Positions 17,901-25,873 of a stretch of DNA of 34,112 nucleotides are shown here, piece after piece. Below the pieces are notes generated by a model. It did not search any database, was not told where the DNA came from, and worked only from the letters and a program-made list of their open reading frames with translations. Numbering within the stretch: the stretch's first letter is position 1; the number at the start of each line of letters is the position of its first letter. The stretch spans positions 1 through 34,112 of the forward strand of contig CACLQQ010000028.1 in the NCBI GenBank assembly GCA_902609095.1, written 5' to 3'. Both the position numbers and the translations under genes were made by a program. This DNA is from an uncultured Bacteroidota bacterium (GTDB lineage Bacteria > Bacteroidota > Bacteroidia > Chitinophagales > Saprospiraceae).

Positions 17901-19356
17901 TATAGGTATATTCATATGCCACCCCTAATACCTGATTAGGTTGAAGTCTAACATTCAACGAAATAAATCCTAATTCGGGATAAAAGGTATACTCTGATGG
18001 TCTCAACTTCCTCATACTCTGCACCTCAAAGTCTCTCACCTGAGTAAGACCATATTTAGTCCTCAACAAAGTGGAGGTATTAACTATCTGACGAGTTTCG
18101 TCATCATTGACTAACTGCCTGAACAAACCACTGTTATCATTATCTGGTAATTGCTTACCATCTACATCGAGATAAAGCGGATCCCCAGTCGTCTGTGGCT
18201 GCCACATCGTATTGGGATCAGAGAAGTTGTCCGTATCTGATTCACCTAAATAACTTATTGCCGCTACTGTTGTGGCATTCTGTAAGTCATCATTAGGCTC
18301 ACTGGTCACCCATACTTCAATATTAGTTATCCTCATTAAGGATCGAACCTGAGGAATTGTACTTAGAGCGCTCTCAAATATTTCCTTGTTATAATGAGAT
18401 AATAGAAAGTGTCTATTCTCATCATATTCATCCGGTCTAATTTCAAACTCTTGGATCAACTTCCCATTCTCCAGAGAAATGGTTTCTGCCTCAGATCGAG
18501 ACTGTGATGCTACACCCGTTAATCTAAAATGACCAAATTGTAATTCAGTTTTTAAACCAAATAAATCCTGACTCCCATTAATCAGCTGACTCTGAAGCGG
18601 AAAACTAATGTCACCGGCTTCTATGGCCTTAATTATGCCATCCTCATCAAATGCATCAGCTAAGTATCCGAGATTTAACTGATTATCAAAATCAAATGTG
18701 GCTTGTGTATTATAATTAAAACCGAGATTCATTTTCTCCCCAATCTTACCATCGACACCCATATTGATGTCCATGTCAAAATTGAAACCCCCAGTTCTTC
18801 TATTATTTTCATTGACATTCAACCCTTCCAAAGTTTGAACATCAACTCCCATGGTTACATCGATATTACCAGTGGGTTGTATAGAAACCTCTGTACCTCC
18901 AAAAAGTCTATCTACTAATTGTGAGGATATGTTTATCTCAGACATTGGATCAATCTTGAATCCTCTGCTGAAGTCCAAACTCTTAGTACCAGATAATTTT
19001 CTTAAATAATCTTTTTCTTGTTTTTGTTGCTGCCAATTAAGATACTCTTCTAAAGTTAGGTAAGTCGGAGTCCTAAAGAACTGATCACCAATTTTTTCCA
19101 TCACCACAAACTGGCCAGACTTCATATCATATTCGATAGTCTGCTCTATATTACTAGGAGTTATATCAAATGGGTTATAATACTCCTCTGTGATAAAATC
19201 GCCGTAGCGATCCTTTAGAGGAATAGTATCTGCTATCGCTTCAACAATTTTGATGTTATAATCTGGCCCTACCACCGTTGATGCTGATATATAATGATAG
19301 CTTAATAGCACCATACCATACCACACTAAGACCCAACCCTTCAAACTTATCTTCAT
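11965..19356 (-). CDS. sprA: SprA, outer-membrane translocon of the type IX secretion system
   Basis: A 2463-aa protein that matches SprA (Sov in Porphyromonas) in length and composition; other SprA proteins are ~2400 aa. SprA forms an extremely large outer-membrane beta barrel through which folded T9SS cargo leaves the cell. The signal peptide is MKISLKGWVLVWYGMVLLSY-like, and the early part contains SINISSQLVDRLFGGTEVSI-like amphipathic strands followed by many barrel-like repeats and large loops. Two unusual basic inserts occur late: an Arg/Ser/Gly stretch (RSRSRGRSRNPRGGGG, about residue 1940) and an Arg/Ser stretch (RRKRSSRRGSDKSE, about 2350). The reading frame is intact over 7.4 kb. 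ruvA lies upstream in the same direction, a neighbourhood also seen in other Bacteroidota. A 250-nt gap, with a possible TATTTTTG box at 19472-19479, separates them. Confidence 0.95.
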   Translation of the reverse strand: MKISLKGWVLVWYGMVLLSYHYISASTVVGPDYNIKIVEAIADTIPLKDRYGDFITEEYYNPFDITPSNIEQTIEYDMKSGQFVVMEKIGDQFFRTPTYLTLEEYLNWQQQKQEKDYLRKLSGTKSLDFSRGFKIDPMSEINISSQLVDRLFGGTEVSIQPTGNIDVTMGVDVQTLEGLNVNENNRRTGGFNFDMDINMGVDGKIGEKMNLGFNYNTQATFDFDNQLNLGYLADAFDEDGIIKAIEAGDISFPLQSQLINGSQDLFGLKTELQFGHFRLTGVASQSRSEAETISLENGKLIQEFEIRPDEYDENRHFLLSHYNKEIFESALSTIPQVRSLMRITNIEVWVTSEPNDDLQNATTVAAISYLGESDTDNFSDPNTMWQPQTTGDPLYLDVDGKQLPDNDNSGLFRQLVNDDETRQIVNTSTLLRTKYGLTQVRDFEVQSMRKLRPSEYTFYPELGFISLNVRLQPNQVLGVAYEYTYTLNGSEVYKVGELTNESNTGGLDQDNNPEPEDVIYVKMLKSSNQRIDLPSWQLMMKNIYSLNSAQLTEEDFQLDIFFEDNATATVKRFIPEPGFNRIPLLDLFQLDRLNSRLDPQQDGIFDFIPGVTVNTRTGSIIFPVLEPFGNSLRQLLNNDEELYQKYGFPELYNNTVIVAREQLEKNRFLIKGQLKSNFSSEISLGSFNIPRGSVTVRAGSQILREGIDYDIDYGIGRIKILNDAYLQQGVPIRVSFEDQNLFGLQQKTMFGLRGEYQVSDNLTIGGTYMRLFERPFTQKVNVGDDPINNRMYGLDVIFTTEAPFITRLVDKLPFYSTNTESSLTLSAEVAAIRPGVSGAINVPNEDKPAVSLDDFEGASSSIPLGNSPSRWVLASTPSRFRESLLTNDLTYGVNRALTNWYVVNDFGIRSAEDNADPYTRRVDQTELFERQLDISQIPDLLTFDVSYYPTERGPYNFDAPQGTPFSAGIETDPATNDIRLRDPESRWGGIMRYIDGNNDFQAANIEYIEFWMLNPFMQRRDGDHLDDESGTIFFHLGNVSEDILKDNLQFYENAIPLPEENVPTRNTAWGEIPLSIPNVDAFDRTNSAIQDQGFDGLDDNLERNQFRDYIDNVNSSLGLVNLTDPSNDNFISFLDNEVYPQGTPLNERYKRFNNPQGNVENRGSQRVGIGNPEPDSEDLNGNRSLEQSESYWQYRIDITNENGELRRSPDDFITDERVLTNPSTLQEEKWYRFRIPLNEGVAINDIQGFRSIQFMRMYMTDFATPKTFRMAEFELIRNQWRRLPLDEECLGDLSASAVDFVIDEVGVQENSRKTPFNYILPKGIVQERFVSTFTNVLQDENAMNVRICGLPDSCEAMVYKLTEFDMRLYEELELFVHAEARDDLLQDEELSAFIRIGRDFKNNYYEYEIPLTLSDTNNIIGNFRQTALEQQEYTEEVWREENKFSFPLKLFTDAKIQRNLEGFAKTDIFELPGGDPNKENARIRIKGNPTLGLVKGIVLGLRSNKGREETICAEVWFNELRLKGLNNRGGTAGIARVDMQLADLGNLTMSGNFSTIGFGQIDQQLQERQLDHVTEFDIAANLELGKFIPDKWGLSIPFYYQYAKSVRQAEYDPFELDLRVDTLKSIEGYPDIEDIDDRSKERTTIQTINFTNVRKQRTSDKSPKPWDISNISVSYSHSKTTYSDDILKEEITTDQRGDVSYGFNAKTKPFVPFKGIETKALRFIKEINFNFIPNSITFNTQIRRLKNRRFFRLPDPAEEGIEYAFDDQRFNWTRNYGLQWDLAKSLKLNFTASASAVVDELRQVGVAPTIEERDWSNEYGENVTEQVLANPNLPNEYRRDNLRNLGRLQNYNQGVNINYTVPFKYIPGMDWITARASYNADYTWNAGSLSLIELIEPQYAEAQPWHTIQNSQVRSINSTFAFDKLYDKIPYLKKLQGGRSRSRGRSRNPRGGGGDVEGQNRKKDREITTIEKILVRPLLSLRELKVTYRENLSTMIPGFANTPNLLGMNGGSPGWGFVFGIQPNIDLNNENNWLRNAANQGWISPSRFQNQQVLQNNSQSYEARLTVEPWKDFDIDLRFNKTYSRNHAEDFVNRAVPGSGEVDLQQVALRDLGSYEVSFMGLGTLFDSDIDGLFSRFESYRAIISNRLPNEPGSGQHESDQGYAAGFGRQHIDVLIPSFLAAYINDDPETIDLNLTDQVAGRGYIPKPNWQLRYNGLSKLPWFKEIFSNFSIAHGYTSTLGVNNYQTDLQYDPTDQFFIDPDVSTKNYFARFEIPEVIIEERFQPIIGIDFKTRSNLTANFEFAKSRALQLSTGLGQINERQSTEYTAGIGWIIDDINIPFLTGQKNRRKRSSRRGSDKSEQPAEDPTNPRGAAQEFQKRFQFSFDFSVRDDATYIHEFDSGRDAQATRGTYTLQISPSFDYDINKYFTLRLFMDYNQTKPKTLGGFDVTNINGGLTARFNLQ

Positions 19357-19606
19357 TACGGAGACCTTAATAGTCAGATTATTTTCTTATTCAGTTATGC
19401 TCACGAGACATAAAAGACTGGGGAAAACCCTATCCTCGTCGTCTTAGATTTTTTAGAACACCTTAGTAACGCAAAAATATTGCCGAAGGTATCTTTTTTG
19501 TGATTTTGTATGAACCATATGCGTACCAAATATGTGTCGACAGTGCACTTTAAATAATATACAGTCTCTCCCAGTATGATTAATGGAAGCTAAAGGTGCT
19601 TTTCAC

Positions 19607-20191
19607 TTACCTCATCATGCTCAAGGCGGTTTTTATCAAATGCTCAACACTATGACTCTCTCCCGTGGTAATTTTGCTTAAGACTTTTCTAACCGTTTGT
19701 TTTTGAAATCCTAAAGCTACCAGCGCTTCAAATGCTTCTTCTGACACATTATTTTCAGTACTCACAGTCATGTCTATTGGGCCTCCATCTTTCTTGAGCT
19801 TATCCTTTAAATCCAGGATTAATCTCTTAGCTGTTTTGGGGCCAACACCTTTGACCTTTTTAAATGCAACATCATTTTCTGTTACAATAGCGGTTCTAAT
19901 CTCCAAAGGAGGCATTGACGACAATATGATTCGAGCGGTATTTGGACCAATTCCTGAAACGGAAATAAGTTGTTGAAACAGCCTCTTTTCTTCAAGATCT
20001 GCGAAACCATATAGACTAAGATCATCTTCTTTGACATTAAGATGAGTATATAAAAGCCCTGTATTTAGGTTTTCGATTTTACTATAAGTATTAAAGCTGA
20101 TATAAATATGATAGGCCACCTCGGCTTTGTCTTCAATATATACTTCAGTAGGACTTTTATGAACAAATTGACCTTTTATATATGCATACAT
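19607..20191 (-). CDS. ruvA: Holliday junction branch migration protein RuvA
   Basis: A 194-aa RuvA, which binds four-way junctions as a tetramer and recruits the RuvB motor during recombination repair. An OB-fold N-terminal domain (MYAYIKGQFVHKSPTEVYIE) is followed by two helix-hairpin-helix motifs, SVSGIGPNTARI (77-88) and VKGVGPKTAKRL (113-124), and a C-terminal domain III (from about 145, VSEEAFEALVALGF) that contacts RuvB. Length is normal. It is transcribed away from purD; the two starts are 94 nt apart. No ruvB or ruvC in the window. Confidence 0.95.
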   Translation of the reverse strand: MYAYIKGQFVHKSPTEVYIEDKAEVAYHIYISFNTYSKIENLNTGLLYTHLNVKEDDLSLYGFADLEEKRLFQQLISVSGIGPNTARIILSSMPPLEIRTAIVTENDVAFKKVKGVGPKTAKRLILDLKDKLKKDGGPIDMTVSTENNVSEEAFEALVALGFQKQTVRKVLSKITTGESHSVEHLIKTALSMMR

Positions 20192-20285
20192 CTCAACTCA
20201 TATTTTGATTGAGTCAAAAATAATCATTCCCATATGGATTGTATTTAATCGATTAACTTTGCCGTACAACTATTCTTACACATTG

Positions 20286-21551
20286 ATGAACGTACTCATC
20301 CTGGGGGGTGGAGGCAGGGAGCATGCCTTTGCTATTAAAATACAAGAGAGCACTCTCTGTAATAATCTCCATGTTGCGCCTGGAAATGCAGGTACTGCTC
20401 AAATAGCTAAAAATCATTCTATTGACATCTTAGACTTTGAAGCGGTCAAAGCATTGGTTAATAGTGAATCCATTGATATACTACTGGTAGGTCCCGAAGC
20501 TCCTTTGGTCGAAGGTATCTGTGATTATTTTAAATCTGAATTGCCAGAATTATTAGTTATCGGCCCAAGTAAAGCAGGTGCCCAGTTAGAAGGCAGCAAG
20601 GCTTATGCAAAAGAGTTTATGGCCGAGTTTGACATACCTACGGCAGCCTATGTAGAAATCAACATCAACAATATCGAAGATGGATACCGTTATATTGAAG
20701 AAAACGCAGGTCCATATGTGCTAAAAGCAGATGGTTTAGCAGCGGGCAAAGGAGTCCTTATTATATCTGACGGACAAGAAGCAAAAGATAGTTTAAAAAA
20801 AATGCTCAACGGGCAGTTTGGTGCAGCTAGTAAAAAAGTAGTCATTGAAGAATTTTTAGACGGGGTAGAGTTCTCAGTTTTTGTTCTTACCGATGGTCAG
20901 TACTATTCACTTTTACCTATTGCCAAAGACTATAAGCGAATCGGAGAAGGAGATAAAGGACCTAATACTGGAGGAATGGGAGCAGTTAGCCCCGTACCCT
21001 TTGTAGATGATGAACTGATTTCTGAAGTCAAGAAGAAAATCATCATTCCAACCATTAGTGGACTTCAAAAAAGGAATATCAATTATCAAGGGTTCATATT
21101 CTTCGGCTTGATTAAAGTTAATGATGAGCCGTATGTCATAGAATATAATTGTAGAATGGGCGACCCTGAAACAGAAGTTGTACTACCGAGATTGCAGAGC
21201 GATCTCATAGAGTTATTTGAAGCCCTAAGGGATCAAAAGCTATATGAAATCAGTATTTCAAAGAAAGAAGAATTTGCTACGACAGTTGTAATGGTTTCAG
21301 GTGGTTACCCTGGAAGCTATAATAAGGGTTACCCAATTACTGGTATTGAACAAGTCACTGAATCCATGGTATATCAGGCAGGAACAATAAAATCTGATGA
21401 TGGTGGAATTATTACTAATGGTGGTAGAGTATTAGCCGTGACATCTTTTGGAAAGGACATACAGGAGTCAGTGAATAAGAGTTTATACTCTATAGACAGA
21501 ATTGACTTTGAACAAAAAAATTATCGAAAGGATATAGGATTTGATCTTTAA
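20286..21551 (+). CDS. purD: Phosphoribosylamine-glycine ligase (GAR synthetase)
   Basis: A 421-aa PurD, catalysing the second step of purine synthesis: ATP-dependent joining of 5-phosphoribosylamine and glycine. The N-terminal motif MNVLILGGGGREHAFA is at the chosen start, and the ATP-grasp part has YVLKADGLAAGKGVLI, VVIEEFLDGVEFSVF, GGMGAVSPVPF and YNCRMGDPETEV. The frame is open 27 codons further upstream to 20205, but those residues do not fit the family, so the ATG at 20286 is used. Length matches the family (~425 aa). Its divergent neighbour is ruvA. Confidence 0.95.
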   Translation: MNVLILGGGGREHAFAIKIQESTLCNNLHVAPGNAGTAQIAKNHSIDILDFEAVKALVNSESIDILLVGPEAPLVEGICDYFKSELPELLVIGPSKAGAQLEGSKAYAKEFMAEFDIPTAAYVEININNIEDGYRYIEENAGPYVLKADGLAAGKGVLIISDGQEAKDSLKKMLNGQFGAASKKVVIEEFLDGVEFSVFVLTDGQYYSLLPIAKDYKRIGEGDKGPNTGGMGAVSPVPFVDDELISEVKKKIIIPTISGLQKRNINYQGFIFFGLIKVNDEPYVIEYNCRMGDPETEVVLPRLQSDLIELFEALRDQKLYEISISKKEEFATTVVMVSGGYPGSYNKGYPITGIEQVTESMVYQAGTIKSDDGGIITNGGRVLAVTSFGKDIQESVNKSLYSIDRIDFEQKNYRKDIGFDL

Positions 21552-21631
21552 GGAAGATCGAGATGTATTATTATTAGTCAGAACACCGTTTTATGGTGCA
21601 GAAACTTTATAACAGAACAGAAAAAATAGAA

Positions 21632-23602
21632 ATGGAACGTTGGTTTAAAGGACTCTTAATACTTTGCTCAGTGGTAATTCTGAGCAGTTTGAGTGCTCAA
21701 GAGGACGCTGTGTTGTTTACCATAGATAAGGAACCAATAACAGTTTCTGAATTCAAGTATATCTATGAGAAGAACAATCGCGATAAAGCACTTTATGACA
21801 AAGAGAGCCTGGAGGAATATTTGGATCTCTACATAAATTTCAAGCTTAAAGTTCACCGCGCTAAAGAACTGAAGATGCACGAAAAAGAATCTTATAAGCA
21901 AGAGTTAGAGGGATATCGCAGACAGTTGGCAGATTCATATGTGATAGATAGAGAAGTAAATGATCAATTAGTCGATCAAATATATGAACGCAAAAAGACT
22001 GATATCATGCTGAAACATATACTGGTATCAGTTAAAAGAAAGACCTCGGATACACAACAAGAAAATGCCCTGACTAGAGTGGCTAAAATTCAAGAGGCCT
22101 TAGATAATGGCACTCCTTTTGAAGAAGTTGCTAAAAATATGTCAGAAGACATAGGCTCCGCTCAAATTGGAGGTGATATTGGCTACATGACTGCAGCGCT
22201 ACCTGATGGATATGTAGAGTTAGAACATGCTATGTATGCAACCGAAGTAGGAACTTATACAGGTCCGATAAGGACCGACATGGGTTATCATTGGGTTAAG
22301 GTAGATGAAATTAGACCAGCAAGAGGGAAAGTTGAGATTGCTCAACTTCTAATCAGAAAGAAAAGAAATGGAAGGATAGTTAAAGATGCAAGAACTGCCA
22401 TAGATACCTTTTATAGTAAATTACAGAAGTATCCCAATTTATTTGAGAAAATGGTCAAAACCTCTTCTCATGATGAGAAAACCAAAAATAAAAAAGGGTA
22501 TATAGGTTACATTGGTATTGGACAGTATGAAAAAGCTTTTGAAGATGCTGCTTTCGCCTTAACTGAGGACAATCATTACTCTAAACCAGTTGAGACCTCC
22601 ATAGGGTATCATATCATCAAAAGAATATCTAAAAAAAACCCAGAATCTAAAGATCAAATAAGGGCTAAAATCAAAGGAAAATTAAACAGTGGAGAGCGCT
22701 TTGATTTGCAAAAGGTCAAAGTGATCCAAGACATTCAAAAAGAGGCAGGATTTCTTCAGGATAAAGAGGCCTTAGCCATATTTAATGACTCACTTGATTT
22801 AGACTTTTTTGACTTCGATTGGTCCCCTCCATTATATGATGAGAATGAATTATTTAATTATGGCAATAATGTAGCGACATTAAATTCTTTTGGAGCCTAT
22901 GTAAAAAAGAATAATAAAATCAGAATTAGAGGGAGGGAAAAGGGTATTGAAAAAACTGTTAATGAGCTCTATCAAAATTATGTTGGTAATGAAGCTATAG
23001 CATATATCGAAGGACAATTAGAAGAACGATACATAGAATTCAAAAATTTACTCAGAGAATATGAGGAAGGTATACTTCTATTTGAAATAACAAAAAATAA
23101 AGTTTGGGACAAAGCCTCTCAAGACACTCTGGGCTTAAAGAGATTTTACGCAAATAATCAGAACAAATATATTTGGGAGCCAAGAGCTGATATATCAACT
23201 TACTCTATCAGGACTATATTAAATAATGTGCTAAATGATATTGTGAATTATAGCAAGGAACATAGTCCCGACGAAGTGTTGTCGCGCTTTAACATAGAAG
23301 ATAAAGAATTGGTAATGCACGAAGTTGCGAAAGTCGAACGAAGCTCACAGCTATCTAAAGGGCTTTATTTTAAAAAAGGTACAACTTCAAAACCACGGGT
23401 TAATAGTACGTTAAAAATTTCAACTTTTAAAAAAGTTGAAGAAATCTATCCTGCAAGTAAAAAGACTTTGAAAGAATCTCGAGGTTATGTAATATCTGAT
23501 TTTCAAGACCAACTTGAAAAAGACTGGATATCTATGTTAAGAGATAAATACAACATAAGTATTAAGAAAAAAGTACTCAAAGGACTCATCGCCAAATCTT
23601 GA
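21632..23602 (+). CDS. PpiC-type peptidylprolyl isomerase, periplasmic
   Basis: A 656-aa exported protein. Signal peptide MERWFKGLLILCSVVILSSL then SAQ; an upstream ATG at 21593 would add 13 residues before the basic region, so I prefer 21632. Two parvulin/rotamase domains follow a SurA-like N-terminal helical region: the first from about MLKHILVSVKRK to TDMGYHWVKVDEI, with the typical GGDIGYM, the second from IAQLLIRKKR to TSIGYHIIKRI. About 250 C-terminal residues (from ~390) have no recognised domain. It is the first gene of a three-gene operon with only 1 nt to the next gene. Such proteins assist folding of outer-membrane or exported proteins. Confidence 0.85.
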   Translation: MERWFKGLLILCSVVILSSLSAQEDAVLFTIDKEPITVSEFKYIYEKNNRDKALYDKESLEEYLDLYINFKLKVHRAKELKMHEKESYKQELEGYRRQLADSYVIDREVNDQLVDQIYERKKTDIMLKHILVSVKRKTSDTQQENALTRVAKIQEALDNGTPFEEVAKNMSEDIGSAQIGGDIGYMTAALPDGYVELEHAMYATEVGTYTGPIRTDMGYHWVKVDEIRPARGKVEIAQLLIRKKRNGRIVKDARTAIDTFYSKLQKYPNLFEKMVKTSSHDEKTKNKKGYIGYIGIGQYEKAFEDAAFALTEDNHYSKPVETSIGYHIIKRISKKNPESKDQIRAKIKGKLNSGERFDLQKVKVIQDIQKEAGFLQDKEALAIFNDSLDLDFFDFDWSPPLYDENELFNYGNNVATLNSFGAYVKKNNKIRIRGREKGIEKTVNELYQNYVGNEAIAYIEGQLEERYIEFKNLLREYEEGILLFEITKNKVWDKASQDTLGLKRFYANNQNKYIWEPRADISTYSIRTILNNVLNDIVNYSKEHSPDEVLSRFNIEDKELVMHEVAKVERSSQLSKGLYFKKGTTSKPRVNSTLKISTFKKVEEIYPASKKTLKESRGYVISDFQDQLEKDWISMLRDKYNISIKKKVLKGLIAKS

Positions 23603-23603
23603 T

Positions 23604-24440
23604 ATGTACGCTATCAGATATGCGATATTGGCGGTAATCGGAACCATCATCATATCTTGTAAGAGAACAGTATCTAAGGACAATACAGATCCTATTGTTG
23701 CCAGCGTATACAGAGTCAACTTATACCAAAGTGAGCTGAACTCAATCATACATCCTGCTGTGAATAAAAGAGATAGTGCAGCTCTGGCTAAAGCATATAT
23801 TGATCAGTGGGTCAAGGATCAAATACTCATGTCAAAAGCCTCCTCATTTAGTGTAGATAATCAAAGAATCAATCGCTTAGTTGAAGATTACAAAAAGAAA
23901 CTGATCAAGTTTGAATACGAAAATCAAATCATAGCAGAGCGACTTGATACGGTAGTTAGTGATCTGGCACTTAAATCATTTTATAAAGAAAATAAGGAAC
24001 AATTTATCCTGTCAGAACCTCTATATAATATTCAGATAGCAGAAATTATCGCAGACAAATCTGAACTCAAAAAACTCTACACACAATGGGGAAAAGATGA
24101 TGCTAAAGACTTAGCTAACTTCTCCAAAATCTCACTCAAATCAAGTCTTGATACCACCGTTTGGATGACATGGCAAGAAATAGAAGCGTGGTCTGACAAA
24201 TTCAGCGAACGCAAAGCTCAAAGAGTGGGAGATCAACGAGTAAGAACTGAAAATTCAGAAATTTTTCTTAAAGTGAGAGAAAGTCGGCCAATTAAGGATT
24301 TTTCACCCCTACCTTACGTGACTATTCAGTTAAAACAGATGATATTGCATAAGCGTAAGTTAGACCTATTAGAAAGAAGAAAGGACGAGCTCTATAACAG
24401 AGCGTTAGAGTCCAATGAAATCAAAATATTTGTAGAATGA
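23604..24440 (+). CDS. SurA-N-like lipoprotein
   Basis: A 278-aa protein that looks like a SurA-type N-terminal helical domain without a rotamase domain. The N-terminus YAIRYAILAVIGTIIISC ends in a lipobox-like cysteine at residue 19, so it is a probable lipoprotein. The helical part contains ALAKAYIDQWVKDQILMSKA, similar to the equivalent segments in PpiC/SurA proteins. The gene lies 1 nt downstream of the PpiC-type gene and overlaps the next SurA-like gene by 4 bp (ATGA), so translation is coupled. It is probably a chaperone or a partner in the same complex; exact role unknown. Confidence 0.75.
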   Translation: MYAIRYAILAVIGTIIISCKRTVSKDNTDPIVASVYRVNLYQSELNSIIHPAVNKRDSAALAKAYIDQWVKDQILMSKASSFSVDNQRINRLVEDYKKKLIKFEYENQIIAERLDTVVSDLALKSFYKENKEQFILSEPLYNIQIAEIIADKSELKKLYTQWGKDDAKDLANFSKISLKSSLDTTVWMTWQEIEAWSDKFSERKAQRVGDQRVRTENSEIFLKVRESRPIKDFSPLPYVTIQLKQMILHKRKLDLLERRKDELYNRALESNEIKIFVE

Positions 24441-25801
24441 AATATTTGCTTGGCATCATTTTATCCCTACTCATGTCATTAACTATTAATGCACAGGAGG
24501 CATTAATCTTAGATAAGATTATAGCTCGTGTAGGTAGCGAGTATATCCTCTACTCTGAAGTCCAAGAGCTTTATAGTTATGCCAAGGCGCAAAATGTAGA
24601 GTATGGTGCTGAAGTACAGTGTCAAATCATGGAACAGCTCATCGGAAAATCACTATTACTGGATCAAGCCAAGTTGGATAGTATAGAAATCAGCAGTGTA
24701 GAAATTGAGGTCGAACTTCAACGTAGAATTGATTATATACTTGCTCAAATGGGAGGAAGTGAAGAGCGATTTTACTCCTATTACAACAAAACCCCTTTAG
24801 AACAAAAGGAGGTTATGAGAGAACCTTTGAGAGAAGAACTCATACAACAACGCATTCAAGGTCAGCTCATACAAGACGTCACTATTACTCCAAAGGAAGT
24901 TGTAGCCTACTTCGAGTCAATTCCCACGGATAGTTTACCCTTCCTGAATGCTGAGGTTGAGTTAGGCGAGATTGTGGTTCAAACCCTTATTTCAGACAAG
25001 TACAAAGAAGCAGCGTATAATAAACTGCAGAAGGTAAGAGATAGAATCGTCAACGAAGGAGAAGATTTTGCAGAATTAGCCTCAATATTTTCAGACGATG
25101 GCTCAGCCCAAAGTGGAGGAGATCTGGGTTGGCAGAAGAGAGGTACATTTGTACCCGAGTTTGAAGCAAGTGCATACAACCTCGAAGAAAACGAAGTTTC
25201 AGAGATTGTAGAGACCCAGTTTGGGTATCACCTTCTTCAATTATTAGGCCGACGTGGAAATACTATAAATGTGCGTCACATATTAGTCAAGCCTGAGGTA
25301 AGTGACGAAGATATTGATAGAACAAAATCTCATTTAGATTCTATAGCTGAAGCCATTAAGCTTGATTCTATCCCATTTGAATTAGCCGTAAGGCTTTATT
25401 CTCATGATGAATCACAGAGTTATAATAATGCAGGTCGATTAAACAATGAAAAGACTGGGGATACCTTTTGGGAAACTGGTGACCTACCCTATCAAATTTA
25501 CTTTGCCATCGAAAACTTAGAAGTTGGAGATGTTTCTGAAGTGCTGGAGTTTAAGCAGCGAGGAGAGAAAATATATAAAATAATCCAACTCCAGTCCAAG
25601 AGTAAACCTCATAAGGCCAGTCTCGAAACAGACTACTCTAAGATCCAGAATTATGCTAAGGAAAGTAAGAAGAATCTCTATTTCAATAACTGGGTTGAAG
25701 AAAAAATTGATCAGACCCTGATAGAAATCATTGATGATTTCAAGGGCTGCCCAAATTTGGTACGGTTTTATGATAAATCAGATACTGCAATCAATAGATA
25801 A
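24437..25801 (+). CDS. surA: SurA-like periplasmic chaperone / prolyl isomerase
   Basis: A 454-aa protein with the SurA layout: signal peptide (MKYLLGIILSLLMSLTINAQ), N-terminal chaperone domain (LDKIIARVGSEYILYSEVQE), then two parvulin domains. The first contains FSDDGSAQSGGDLGWQKRG and TQFGYHLLQLLG; the second VRHILVKPEVSDED and LAVRLYSHDESQSYNNAGRL. SurA escorts unfolded outer-membrane proteins to the BAM complex; here its clients may include SprA and other barrels. It overlaps the lipoprotein gene by 4 bp. Gene symbol is by family resemblance; orthology is not proven. The 72 nt downstream to the AIM24-like gene contain no clear terminator. Confidence 0.88.
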   Translation: MKYLLGIILSLLMSLTINAQEALILDKIIARVGSEYILYSEVQELYSYAKAQNVEYGAEVQCQIMEQLIGKSLLLDQAKLDSIEISSVEIEVELQRRIDYILAQMGGSEERFYSYYNKTPLEQKEVMREPLREELIQQRIQGQLIQDVTITPKEVVAYFESIPTDSLPFLNAEVELGEIVVQTLISDKYKEAAYNKLQKVRDRIVNEGEDFAELASIFSDDGSAQSGGDLGWQKRGTFVPEFEASAYNLEENEVSEIVETQFGYHLLQLLGRRGNTINVRHILVKPEVSDEDIDRTKSHLDSIAEAIKLDSIPFELAVRLYSHDESQSYNNAGRLNNEKTGDTFWETGDLPYQIYFAIENLEVGDVSEVLEFKQRGEKIYKIIQLQSKSKPHKASLETDYSKIQNYAKESKKNLYFNNWVEEKIDQTLIEIIDDFKGCPNLVRFYDKSDTAINR

Positions 25802-25873
25802 TTCTATCGGATTAGTCTTAAACAAAGCTACATATTATAGTTCATTATCGATATTTTAGAAAAAATATCAGAA

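Noticed and set aside
19357-19606. A gene or RNA between ruvA and sprA
   Set aside because: Only short fragments and a weak TATTTTTG box; no coding frame or clear structured element.
20205-20285. PurD start at 20205
   Set aside because: The extra 27 residues lack family similarity; the conserved N-terminus MNVLILGGGGREHA starts at 20286.
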